Shown here in pieces: positions 43,028-51,353 of a stretch of DNA of 64,000 nucleotides. This DNA is from Aliidiomarina sedimenti (GTDB lineage: Bacteria > Pseudomonadota > Gammaproteobacteria > Enterobacterales > Alteromonadaceae). The notes beneath the pieces were generated by a model that was not told where the DNA came from, did not search any database, and saw only the letters and a program-made list of their open reading frames with translations. The DNA lies in NCBI RefSeq assembly GCF_003986955.1, contig NZ_PIPN01000004.1, forward strand, positions 1 through 64,000. Reading direction: 5' to 3'. The position numbers were made by a program, and so were the translations under genes. Each line of letters opens with the position of its first letter. Positions within the stretch are counted from its first letter, which is position 1.

Positions 43028-44863
43028 TTAGCTTACATCCTCCGCCAGGAAGCCGCCTGACTGTCGGCGCCAGAGTTTGGCATACAAACCGTCCTGGGTG
43101 ATCAGTTGTTCGTGCGTGCCCTGTTCGATAACCCGTCCCTGATCCATGATCACCAGACGGTCCATCGCGGCAATGGTGGACAGTCGGTGGGCAATTGCGA
43201 TCACCGTTTTACCTTCCATCAGGTTATAGAGGTTTTCCTGGATAGCGGTTTCCACTTCACTGTCGAGTGCCGAGGTCGCTTCATCCAGAATCAGAATGGG
43301 GGCATCCTTTAACATCACCCGGGCAATGGCGATCCGCTGGCGCTGGCCTCCGGACAGTTTGACCCCGCGCTCACCAACATGCGCATCGTAGCCAGTGCGA
43401 CCTTTGTGGTCACTTAAGCCGGCGATAAACTCATCGGCATGGGCGCGCCGCGCTGCATAGAAGAGTTCATCCTCGCTGGCATCCGGACGGCCGTACATAA
43501 TATTGTCGCGTACCGAGCGATGCAGTAACGAGGTGTCCTGCGTGACCATGCCAATATGTGCCCGCAGGGTGTCCTGCTGCACGTCAGAAATATTCTGACC
43601 ATCAATCAGAATACGACCACTCTGTACATCGTAGAAGCGCAGCAACAAGTTGACCAGGGTCGACTTACCGGCGCCGGAGCGACCGACAATACCAACTTTT
43701 TCGCCGGGTTTGATGTTCAGCTTGAGCCCGTCCATCACCCCGCTGGCTTTACCGTAGTGGAAGTTAACGTCGTCGAATTCGATCCCACCTTTGCTGACCT
43801 GCAATGGAGGCGCGTCGGGCTTGTCTTCGACCGTACGCGAGACTGCAATCGAGCCGATCCCGTCCTGCACGGTACCTATGGCTTCAAACAACTGAGTCAG
43901 TTGCCACATCACCATTTGTGACATTCCAAACAATCGCAGCACCAGGCCTACTACTACCGCGACGGCGCCCAAGGAGACAGCTTCATTGAGCCATAAACCG
44001 ATCGCCAGGGCGGCAGAAGCAAACAGCAAAAGGCAGTTGATGACATATAGCAAACCATACAGCAACGTCACCAGGCGCATCTGTTTGTGCACGGTGAGCA
44101 GAAAGTCATCCATGCCATCGCGGGCAAAACTGGTTTCACGCGCGCCATGAGAGAACAATTTCACGGTCTGGATATTGGTATAACTGTCGACGATACGACC
44201 CGTCATAATCGAACGGGCATCGGCCTGCTCCTGGGAGATTTTGCCCAGCCGCGGAACAAAGATATAAAGCAGCAATGCATAGATAACGATCCAGCCAGCC
44301 AGTGGCAGGATCAGACGCCAGTCGGCAGTAGCAATCAACACAAACATGGCAAGGAAATAAACGCCGATGTAATTGACCACTTCGATAAAGCTGACCACGA
44401 CCTGACGCACCGAGAGCGCGGTTTGCATCAGCTTGGTTGCAACCCGGCCGGGAAACTCGTCCTGGTAGTAGCTCATAGACTGCTTCAACAGATAGCGATG
44501 CACCAGCCAGCGAATACGCATCGGGTAGTTGCCGAGCAGAGTCTGGTGCATAAGCAGTGACTGAAACCAAACCAGTGTAGGCAGGCCAATCAATACCACC
44601 GCCGACATGGCGGTCAGTTTTATCCATTCGTTGGCGAGAAAGTTAGCGCGATCCTGCTCTGAGAGCCAGTCGACAATACTGCCAAGAAAGCCGAACAGCC
44701 AGACTTCGGTAATGGCTACCAGCGCCATCAGAATGGCGACCATAATCAGGTACTTTTCTGAGCCTTTGGTGAAGTGGTAACAGAAGGCAAAGAAACCCTT
44801 CGGCGGTTGGGCCGGCTCGGCTTCAGGAAATGGGTCTAAACGATTTTCAAACCAACGAAACAT
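43028..44863 (-). CDS. ABC exporter, fused permease and ATPase
   Basis: A 611-residue MsbA-like ABC exporter half-transporter. The start at 44863 is preceded by AGGAAG and gives MFRWFENRLDPFPEAEP; an upstream frame extension lacks such a site. Six membrane segments span about 45-335. The ATPase has Walker A GRSGAGKST, Q-loop VTQDTSLLH, signature LSGGQRQRIAIARV, Walker B ILILDEATSALD and the switch AHRLSTI. It should act as a homodimer. The substrate is unknown; similar proteins are annotated as multidrug or lipid exporters. It is not in the same operon as the lipoprotein downstream, given the terminator-like palindrome. Confidence 0.92.
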   Translation of the reverse strand: MFRWFENRLDPFPEAEPAQPPKGFFAFCYHFTKGSEKYLIMVAILMALVAITEVWLFGFLGSIVDWLSEQDRANFLANEWIKLTAMSAVVLIGLPTLVWFQSLLMHQTLLGNYPMRIRWLVHRYLLKQSMSYYQDEFPGRVATKLMQTALSVRQVVVSFIEVVNYIGVYFLAMFVLIATADWRLILPLAGWIVIYALLLYIFVPRLGKISQEQADARSIMTGRIVDSYTNIQTVKLFSHGARETSFARDGMDDFLLTVHKQMRLVTLLYGLLYVINCLLLFASAALAIGLWLNEAVSLGAVAVVVGLVLRLFGMSQMVMWQLTQLFEAIGTVQDGIGSIAVSRTVEDKPDAPPLQVSKGGIEFDDVNFHYGKASGVMDGLKLNIKPGEKVGIVGRSGAGKSTLVNLLLRFYDVQSGRILIDGQNISDVQQDTLRAHIGMVTQDTSLLHRSVRDNIMYGRPDASEDELFYAARRAHADEFIAGLSDHKGRTGYDAHVGERGVKLSGGQRQRIAIARVMLKDAPILILDEATSALDSEVETAIQENLYNLMEGKTVIAIAHRLSTIAAMDRLVIMDQGRVIEQGTHEQLITQDGLYAKLWRRQSGGFLAEDVS

Positions 44864-44917
44864 AAGGCTTCCTTGTATACGGCGCGCTTTAAGGGGTACG
44901 ACAAAAACGCGCATAAC

Positions 44918-44941
44918 AAACAGGGGCTAAAAGAGCCCCTG
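44918..44941 (-). terminator. terminator of the HExxH lipoprotein gene
   Basis: CAGGGGC (44921-44927) pairs with GCCCCTG (44935-44941) around a 7-nt loop. On the minus strand a T-rich tail (TTTGTT) follows. It lies about 28 nt after the stop of the gene starting at 46396. Confidence 0.8.
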
Positions 44942-44968
44942 AGTATACAATAAAAGCGGCCTATTCAA

Positions 44969-46396
44969 TCAGAGCTCTGTTACATCAATATGTAAATGAC
45001 TTCCTTGCTGACGAACACTGGTCTCGGCAGCATGGCTAAACTCAATACCCTGCCAGGTAAAGTCAATCGACTCGAGCTGACAGCTCTCGTTTCCGTCACA
45101 CAAGACGGGCAATGAATCGACTTTAACCTGCAGTCGCAATACCGGACTTTCATCACCCGGTGACTGCATATGGGTTGCAGCACCTTCGATAAGAAGCTTG
45201 GTCATGTTGCCGTAAATAGAAATCGACTGCGGCTGCGGCAGAACATACGAGCCCTGCTGTGGCTGGGTAAAGCCTCCCGTACCGCTTGAGAAGTTAACAT
45301 CGAGCCCGGCGGTCGCCTGCTTACTCTTTAAATGAATGGCGAAATCCAGGGTCGCTTCAGTCAACGCGGCGAACTGTTCAAGGTTAAGTGCCTGGTCCGG
45401 GCTACTTTGCTGATAGGCCCATTCGACAAGCGCTTCAATAGGGTAGCGGGCTAACAGGTCATTGATGCGCGCTTCATCAGGCTCTTCGAACTGACGCCAC
45501 TCGGCGAGCAGGGCGTTTAATGACGAGGCATCGTTGATCTGCTGCTGCGCATCCTGTTCCAACCGGGTTGCCAGGATCACCTGGGCCGCGCCGGTCCCAT
45601 AGGAATAACGGCGCAGGTTACTGCTGTTGTGAACCCCTTCAGGGTTTACTTGCAGGTGGTCTTTAACGCGGCGTGTGACGTTAAAGCGCGGATGCACCAG
45701 ACGACCGGCGGTGAGCCCGATGTATTCAGCAGTCCCTTCAATAATTTCAAGCTGGTGCATACGTTCCATCGGTTCAGCGCCCATTTGCATGACCAGTAAA
45801 TGATCAATGGTCAGCAGGTCATCCAGCAATCCGGGCACGCGCTCGACAGGTGCATCCAGCGCCTGCTCCAGCAGATCGCGGCGAAGCTGCAGTAAGGCGC
45901 GAACTTGTGGATTTTTAAACGCGTCAGGGTCGACAAATTCAGCCACCGCGGTGCGCGAAAAGTGGCTGCGTTGATAGCCGTGGAAGGCTTCATGAAACAG
46001 CAGGCTTAAAGTGTCCTGAGGGCTGCTTTGTAAACTCACAGCCGTGGCCACGATATCGCCCGCCTGGTAGTCAATATGAAAGCTGTCGCTGAGTCTTGGC
46101 AGACTATCTTCATAGTAATAATAGCGCTCGCTAAGCTGCTGGTAGTCGCCCTCTGGCACCTGCTCGCTAACCAGCAACGCGGGCCCTTGTCGAAAATAGA
46201 CAATGAAGGGGGTGTTAGCGCTCCAGAAATCCGGCCACAGTTCTTCAGCCTGAGCAGCAGCGCGTTCGATATACTGAGCATGCTCGACCAGCTCGCGCTG
46301 AGTCTCGTTTTCGGTGGCAATCTGTGAGCTACAGGCCGCCAACCAGCTAATTAATAAACTGCTAATGAGTAATGAACGCCAGGCAATAGATTTCAT
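44969..46396 (-). CDS. putative zinc metallopeptidase lipoprotein (HExxH)
   Basis: A 475-residue lipoprotein (LAAC, Cys22) that I cannot place in a named family. A zinc-peptidase motif HEAFH is at 135-139, inside a hydrophobic helix (LSLLFHEAFHGYQ). A possible third ligand, Glu224, occurs 85 residues later in IEGTAEYIGL, as in gluzincin peptidases. The part between is helical; the last 130 residues are beta-rich, with a Cys pair (about 438 and 444 in VLCDGNESCQLES). The two terminal domains suggest a peptidase plus a binding module. It is divergent from the Old Yellow Enzyme gene and has its own terminator. Activity is inferred from motif only. Confidence 0.75.
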   Translation of the reverse strand: MKSIAWRSLLISSLLISWLAACSSQIATENETQRELVEHAQYIERAAAQAEELWPDFWSANTPFIVYFRQGPALLVSEQVPEGDYQQLSERYYYYEDSLPRLSDSFHIDYQAGDIVATAVSLQSSPQDTLSLLFHEAFHGYQRSHFSRTAVAEFVDPDAFKNPQVRALLQLRRDLLEQALDAPVERVPGLLDDLLTIDHLLVMQMGAEPMERMHQLEIIEGTAEYIGLTAGRLVHPRFNVTRRVKDHLQVNPEGVHNSSNLRRYSYGTGAAQVILATRLEQDAQQQINDASSLNALLAEWRQFEEPDEARINDLLARYPIEALVEWAYQQSSPDQALNLEQFAALTEATLDFAIHLKSKQATAGLDVNFSSGTGGFTQPQQGSYVLPQPQSISIYGNMTKLLIEGAATHMQSPGDESPVLRLQVKVDSLPVLCDGNESCQLESIDFTWQGIEFSHAAETSVRQQGSHLHIDVTEL

Positions 46397-46546
46397 AGTT
46401 CAGACCATCCTAGTGGTTAATTTCCATGCCAGACTTCAGTCCCAATTGGGGGCCTCGGCAATGCGTTAGTATAAAAACGAATAATTTATCCGATTATTGT
46501 CTTTTTAACAGACCTTGTGAAGCAGCAAATCTGACCTCATAGCGTA

Positions 46547-46567
46547 GACAAGCTTAGCTTACTTGTC
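46547..46567. promoter_or_regulatory. dyad upstream of the alkene reductase gene
   Basis: GACAAG (46547-46552) and CTTGTC (46562-46567) are a perfect 6-bp inverted repeat with a 9-bp spacer containing CTTAGCTTA. It lies 43 bp before the reductase start in the 213-bp divergent gap 46397-46609, a suitable place for a repressor site. No regulator gene is adjacent, so the assignment is weak. An AT-rich stretch near 46471-46505 may hold promoters. Confidence 0.3.
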
Positions 46568-46609
46568 CTGGTTGCTATTCAACCAACAGTCTCTTGAAAG
46601 GATCGTCTA

Positions 46610-47653
46610 ATGCACACCAACCTGTTTTCCCCGGTGACTTTAAACCCGACACTAACCCTGAAAAACCGTGTCGCTATGGCCCCATTAACCCGCTGCATGG
46701 CGGCTGCGGATCTGACTCCGACCGATGACATGGCCGCCTATTATGCGCGCCGTGCCGATGTCGGTTTAATCATTTCCGAAGCGACCATCATTCGTGCCGA
46801 CGCGCAGGGCTACCCGAACGTGCCGGGTATCTTCCGCCCGTCCCATATTGAAGGCTGGCAGAAAGTCACCGACGCCGTGCATGAAAAAGGTGGCACCATG
46901 TTTTGCCAGTTGTGGCACGTAGGCAGGGTTTCGCATCAGGTCTTTCATGGCTCGCGCCCGGTCTCAGCGTCAGCGATTGGCCTTAATGAGCGCATTCCGC
47001 GGATGCCGGGTCTGACGTACCCGGTGCCGCGCGCTCTCGGCAGCGGTGAAATCGAGCAGCTTATCGAAGACTATGCGGTGGCCGCTTCCAATTCACGCGC
47101 CGCAGGGTTTGACGGGGTTGAAATCCATGGAGCCAATGGTTACCTGCTCGACCAGTTCCTGCATTATGCCAGTAACCATCGTGAGGACGAATTTGGTGGT
47201 AGCCCGGAGAACATGGTGCGTTTCCCTCTGGCGGTGGTCGATGCAGTCATTGCAGCAGTCGGTGCCGATCGCGTTGGCCTGCGTTTATCGCCGGGCGCTT
47301 ATGCGAATATGACCGGAGATCCGCGCGACAAAGCGGTCTTTCAATTGCTGTTAGCAGAGCTGGACAAGCGCGACCTGGCCTATCTGCATGTGGGTATTTT
47401 CGATGACAGTATGACCTTCGACGCCCTTGACGGCATGCGTTCCAGCGAGTTCCTGCGGGCTAACTACAAAGGCACCTTTATGGGCTGCGGCAGCTACACC
47501 GCCGATCAGGCTGACCAGGGTATCGCTGAAGGCAAATTTGACCTCGCTGCAATCGGCCGGCCGTTGATAGCCAACCCGGATTACATCCAACGCGTGCAAC
47601 AGGGCGAAGCGCTGGTTGAATACGACGCCGAGATGCTGAAAACGCTGCTTTAA
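46610..47653 (+). CDS. Old Yellow Enzyme-family alkene reductase
   Basis: A 347-residue FMN-dependent NAD(P)H reductase of the NemA/XenB group. It reduces activated C=C bonds, quinones or nitro compounds. The N-terminus LFSPVTLNPTLTLKNRVAMAPLTR is the usual opening. The key motifs are EIHGANGYLLDQFL and NHREDEFGGSPENMVRFPL, which bind FMN and substrate. The C-terminal AAIGRPLIANPD is also typical. AAAGGA (46597-46602) precedes the ATG. Its stop codon directly abuts that of the convergent gene, leaving no gap. A dyad sits just upstream. Confidence 0.94.
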   Translation: MHTNLFSPVTLNPTLTLKNRVAMAPLTRCMAAADLTPTDDMAAYYARRADVGLIISEATIIRADAQGYPNVPGIFRPSHIEGWQKVTDAVHEKGGTMFCQLWHVGRVSHQVFHGSRPVSASAIGLNERIPRMPGLTYPVPRALGSGEIEQLIEDYAVAASNSRAAGFDGVEIHGANGYLLDQFLHYASNHREDEFGGSPENMVRFPLAVVDAVIAAVGADRVGLRLSPGAYANMTGDPRDKAVFQLLLAELDKRDLAYLHVGIFDDSMTFDALDGMRSSEFLRANYKGTFMGCGSYTADQADQGIAEGKFDLAAIGRPLIANPDYIQRVQQGEALVEYDAEMLKTLL

Positions 47654-48340
47654 CTAGTCGCTGGATTGCAGCAACTGCCGACTGCGTTGCTGCAATCCTT
47701 CGAGGTATTGGGTTTCTGATTCAATTGAGTCATATTCATCAATCATACGGCCGAGGGTGACCACTTTAACCTGCTTGTCGCCGGAGCCGCTAATGGTGCC
47801 GGGCATGCTGAAGGTTAGTGCCATCAGCGCAGCAGACTCACAGTCAAGTGCTCCGCGCACCTCATCGCTGAACTCCGTTTGCCGCACGAACCGCTCATCG
47901 ACCCGCTGGTAAGTATGCATGTTGAGTTGGCCGTTCTCGCTGTTTTCGGTCACCAGGCTAAAGCCGGTGAGTTGCTCATCGTCGGTCTGCGTGTCCGCCT
48001 GACTGTAGAGGTGAAGTACATAGGTGCGTTCATTGTCCGTCAGTGTAGGGGCAGACTGAATGTCTGTGGCGAATTGGTTTAGCAACGCATGCCGGGTAAA
48101 GGTCTGCAATGTAGCTGCAGGCATCCAAAGCGTATCCTGAGCTAGCTTTCTGATGCCATAAGCAGTTACGTCTTCATACCCGTCCGTACCGTAGGTTCCC
48201 ATCCATTCAGACGAAAGTGTCTGCCGCACTTCGATCGCCTGGCCAAGCAGCGTAACGTCCGTAGAAGGTTCTTCTGCCGCCGCGCAGGGCAAAACAATGC
48301 AGCTAAGTACGGCAACAAGTAATCGAGTAAAAAAGACCAT
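47654..48340 (-). CDS. uncharacterised exported protein
   Basis: A 228-residue protein I do not recognise. The ATG at 48340 is preceded by AAGGA; a TTG two codons earlier is less likely. The signal peptide is hydrophobic and ends CAA-AEEP (about residue 22). The mature protein is acidic and Thr/Ser/Gln-rich, with a single Cys after the signal (LDCESAAL). It shows no repeat, metal motif or membrane segment. It is probably periplasmic. It follows a 78-bp gap from the next minus-strand gene, so it may be co-transcribed with it. Confidence 0.75.
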   Translation of the reverse strand: MVFFTRLLVAVLSCIVLPCAAAEEPSTDVTLLGQAIEVRQTLSSEWMGTYGTDGYEDVTAYGIRKLAQDTLWMPAATLQTFTRHALLNQFATDIQSAPTLTDNERTYVLHLYSQADTQTDDEQLTGFSLVTENSENGQLNMHTYQRVDERFVRQTEFSDEVRGALDCESAALMALTFSMPGTISGSGDKQVKVVTLGRMIDEYDSIESETQYLEGLQQRSRQLLQSSD

Positions 48341-48427
48341 GGCCAAATCCTTATGTGGTTTCTTACTCCCCAGCTAACCTGATCCCAGGTTGGTTGTAAA
48401 GACCTGAGCCCGGCGGTACGGATCAGT

Positions 48428-49138
48428 TTAAAGGGATTGAGTGGGGTTCACCCTTAGGCCCTGAACAAACCCGCAATTTTCAATTTGGCGGTAGTTCTGG
48501 CTTTCTAATGGTCGTAGTTTCGTGATGTCTACCCGGCCAGAAAAATCATGCGTCACTTCACTTTCAATCTGATAGTAGAAGTTTACATAGGGGCTCTGCT
48601 TCGACAGGTTAATATAGGGCATGCCATCAATCGCCCACTGACCCTGCAAGGTCTCACCGTCTGTATAGGTCAGCGTAAAGCGATTGTCGTTGGTCAGGGT
48701 GAGGGTTTGCATCAACTCGCAGTTGTCTGCCTGATAGGTCCCGATAACAGAATGCATTGCTCCATTTATGAGTGTGTCATCAACCAGGTATAACCCCATA
48801 TTGCCAGCCCGGTACCAGTGGTTACCGCGCTGGATAATCGAGGTGGCAATGTTCTCGTAGCCTAAGCCATGAAGAAGCGATGCGACGCTGTCGACCTCGC
48901 GGCCAAGAGTCGCCGCTGAGCCCAGAATTATGGTCGAAGCATCCATCGTTGCGGGGTGTGGAATCGAGATAACCGTAACCTCAAGCCCCGCTTTCTCCAG
49001 TTCTTGCTGTACTTCTATAACGCTGGAGGGGTTTAACTTATAGTCATTGAGGAAGACTGTAGGCGATGTGCAGCCGCTAGCAATGACTAAAGTCGCCAGG
49101 ATCAGGCAAATACGTTGCACAGATTGATAAACAGGCAT
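48428..49138 (-). CDS. uncharacterised lipoprotein
   Basis: A 236-residue lipoprotein with IASGC at the signal end (Cys23). I do not recognise the family. The first half has SSVIEVQQELEKAGLEVTVISI and two later stretches with GLGYENIATSI and WYRAGNMGLYLV. This resembles domains that pair a short helix with strands (LytR C-terminal-like). The second half is beta-rich, with C140-area and a terminal-region Cys (NCGFVQG). I chose the ATG at 49138; a TTG two codons earlier also exists. It is divergent from the alpha/beta hydrolase, with a 7-6-7 dyad between them. Confidence 0.72.
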   Translation of the reverse strand: MPVYQSVQRICLILATLVIASGCTSPTVFLNDYKLNPSSVIEVQQELEKAGLEVTVISIPHPATMDASTIILGSAATLGREVDSVASLLHGLGYENIATSIIQRGNHWYRAGNMGLYLVDDTLINGAMHSVIGTYQADNCELMQTLTLTNDNRFTLTYTDGETLQGQWAIDGMPYINLSKQSPYVNFYYQIESEVTHDFSGRVDITKLRPLESQNYRQIENCGFVQGLRVNPTQSL

Positions 49139-49166
49139 TGGCAAAAGTTTCCGTCCTTGATTCTTT

Positions 49167-49186
49167 CTTCTACTGTACGGTAGAAG
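49167..49186. promoter_or_regulatory. 7-6-7 dyad in divergent promoter region
   Basis: CTTCTAC (49167-49173) and GTAGAAG (49180-49186) are a perfect inverted repeat around TGTACG. It lies between the divergent lipoprotein gene (start 49138) and the hydrolase gene (start 49256), in an AT-rich stretch. The position suits one operator serving both. It may instead be a small hairpin; no T-run is adjacent. Confidence 0.4.
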
Positions 49187-49255
49187 TGCGCCAGGGGGAA
49201 CGAATCGCTTTTTTCTTTAAAGACTTTAATTTGATCAAAACTCAAGGAATAAGAT

Positions 49256-49984
49256 TTGAAATCTTTTGTATTAATTATTGTTTCACTATTCACTGCTTTC
49301 AGTGCCGCAGCTGGTACCGTTTATGATGAATCGAGAGATAGGCATATTCCGATAGAAATATCGCATCCCACCTCACAAAGAGACTGCAGTGAGGCTGAAA
49401 AATGTCCGGTTGCATTTCTTAGTGCGGGTTATGGTGTCTCGCATGTCAAATACTCCTTTTTGTCGCAGCAGTTGAATCAATTGGGTTACATGGTTGTGGC
49501 TATCGGGCATGAACTAGAGAGTGATCCGCCGTTATCGGTGTCTGGTGACCTGTATGAATCCCGCAGTGAGAACTGGAGCCGGGGCGCTGAGACACTGGAC
49601 TTTATTAAACACAATCTTGAACCTGTTCATCAAAACTACAATTTTAGTGAATTGTTGCTTATCGGTCATTCAAACGGAGGTGATATATCGTCCTGGCTTG
49701 CCAATCAGGGTACAGACTACATAGCAACCGTCATTACGCTTGATCACCGGCGCGTTCCGCTTCCACGTAGTACGGATATCGACGTGCTTTCAATTCGGGG
49801 CAGTGACTACCCTGCGGACGATGGGGTGTTACCTTCATCACAAGAAAGCGAGCGCTACGGTATTTGCGTTAAGACAATAGCGGAATCGCGGCACAATGAT
49901 ATGACTGACTACGGCCCCGTCTGGCTTAAAGACGAGATTGCTCACACAGTCGCTAATTATCTAACAGGTGGGCGCTGTAGCTAA
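49256..49984 (+). CDS. secreted alpha/beta hydrolase
   Basis: A 242-residue exported hydrolase. It starts with TTG at 49256, preceded by AAGGA at good spacing; this gives a clean signal peptide (MKSFVLIIVSLFTAFSAAA). The nucleophile is Ser139 in GHSNGG, an elbow of alpha/beta hydrolases, and a His near the C-terminus (SRHNDM) is a likely triad member. Four Cys residues could make disulfides (Cys44, Cys50 and two near the end). It resembles dienelactone-hydrolase or platelet-activating-factor-type esterases only loosely. Base composition at its 5' end is AT-rich relative to neighbours. Confidence 0.82.
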   Translation: MKSFVLIIVSLFTAFSAAAGTVYDESRDRHIPIEISHPTSQRDCSEAEKCPVAFLSAGYGVSHVKYSFLSQQLNQLGYMVVAIGHELESDPPLSVSGDLYESRSENWSRGAETLDFIKHNLEPVHQNYNFSELLLIGHSNGGDISSWLANQGTDYIATVITLDHRRVPLPRSTDIDVLSIRGSDYPADDGVLPSSQESERYGICVKTIAESRHNDMTDYGPVWLKDEIAHTVANYLTGGRCS

Positions 49985-50019
49985 TTAGGTTGTCTGGTAA
50001 AAGGGTATGGTTTTAGCGG

Positions 50020-51207
50020 TCAAACCGACTCACCGCAGACCCAGGCGCTGGACCATGCCCATTGGAAGTTGTAGCCGCCGAGCCAGCCGGTGACGTCGAG
50101 CACTTCGCCAATGAAGTAGAGGCCTGGTTGCAGTTTGCTCTGCATGGTCTTGGAACTGACCTCATCAACGTTGACGCCGCCGAGAGTGACTTCGGCGGTG
50201 CGGTAGCCCTCGGTACCGTTGGGTTTAAGCGACCAGTTGTGGAGGCATTCGGCGATGCTACTGAGTTCGGCATGACTGTAGTCGGCGAGGTTCTTCTGTG
50301 GCCATTTTTCGCGCTCCAGCAGAATGCTTACTAAACGCTTGGCGATGTGCTGGCTTAACCAGGCTTTCAGGCCCATTTTGGGTTGTTGCTGTTTGCTCGC
50401 TTTCAGCGCTTCAAAGGCATCTGCATCGGGCATTAAGTTAATATGCACGCTTTCGCCCGGCTGCCAGTAGGAGGACACCTGCAAAATCGCCGGTCCGCTG
50501 ACGCCGCGGTGGGTAAATAGCATGGCTTCTTTAAAGCTGGCACGGTCGCTGGCAGCAATGACATCACAGGCGGTGCCGGCAAGGGGCTCAAACTGCGCTT
50601 TGTCACTGTCATGCAGGGTAAAAGGCACCAGCCCGGCACGTACTGGCTGGATGCTGTGACCGAACTGCTCCGCTAGCTTGAAGCCAAACGCGGTCGCGCC
50701 GAGTTTCGGCATGGATAAACCGCCAGTCGCGACCACCACTGACTTAGCGTTGTATGTTCCCTGCGATGTGTCGAGCTGGTACTCCTGGCCGTCGAAGCTG
50801 ACATCAGTCACGTTGGTGCGCAGTTGAACACGCGCGCCATGTTCAGCGCATTCATCGAGCAACATGCGGACGATCTGTTTAGCAGAGTCGTCGCAAAATA
50901 GCTGACCCAGGGTTTTCTCGTGGTAAGCAATACCATAACGGCTAACCTGCGCAATGAAGTCCCATTGGGTGTAGCGACTTAATGCAGACTTGCAGAAATG
51001 CGGGTTTGCCGACAAAAAGTTGTCTGGCGCGGTGTACATATTGGTGAAATTGCAGCGTCCGCCGCCGGAAATCAGGATCTTTTTGCCTGCCTGCTTGGCG
51101 TGATCGAGCACCAGCACCGACTTTCCGCGTTTAGCGGCGGTGGCGGCGCAATGGAGTCCGGCCGCGCCAGCGCCCAGAATAATGCAGTCAAATGTCTTAG
51201 TTTCCAT
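50020..51207 (-). CDS. BaiN/YhiN-family FAD-dependent oxidoreductase
   Basis: A 395-residue flavoprotein of the YhiN (HI0933-like) family. The N-terminal FAD motif is DCIILGAGAAGLHCAATAAKRGKS in pieces (about 5-28). Family motifs GGGRCNFTN and VATGGLSMPKLG are present, and the C-terminal TLGGVNVDEVSSKTMQSKL and GEVLDVTGWLGGYNFQWAW are highly typical. Substrates in most bacteria are unknown; BaiN of gut clostridia reduces bile acids. It is convergent with the hydrolase and divergent from the YfcC-type gene. Confidence 0.93.
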   Translation of the reverse strand: METKTFDCIILGAGAAGLHCAATAAKRGKSVLVLDHAKQAGKKILISGGGRCNFTNMYTAPDNFLSANPHFCKSALSRYTQWDFIAQVSRYGIAYHEKTLGQLFCDDSAKQIVRMLLDECAEHGARVQLRTNVTDVSFDGQEYQLDTSQGTYNAKSVVVATGGLSMPKLGATAFGFKLAEQFGHSIQPVRAGLVPFTLHDSDKAQFEPLAGTACDVIAASDRASFKEAMLFTHRGVSGPAILQVSSYWQPGESVHINLMPDADAFEALKASKQQQPKMGLKAWLSQHIAKRLVSILLEREKWPQKNLADYSHAELSSIAECLHNWSLKPNGTEGYRTAEVTLGGVNVDEVSSKTMQSKLQPGLYFIGEVLDVTGWLGGYNFQWAWSSAWVCGESV

Positions 51208-51353
51208 TTACTTAGCTCAAAGCAGGCAAGTTCGCGGTTGGCTTCAACCGTTAAAAGCGGGCAGTTTAGCACAGTTGTGAACAAATCGGATTTGCCTCGG
51301 AGCCCCCTTTTGCATAGTCTAGAGCGCGTTTAAATTTCGGGAACTGATTTGTT

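Noticed and set aside
49102-49326. Short open frames on both strands of the gap between the lipoprotein and the hydrolase.
   Set aside because: They overlap the promoter region and the 5' ends of real genes, are AT-rich and have no features.
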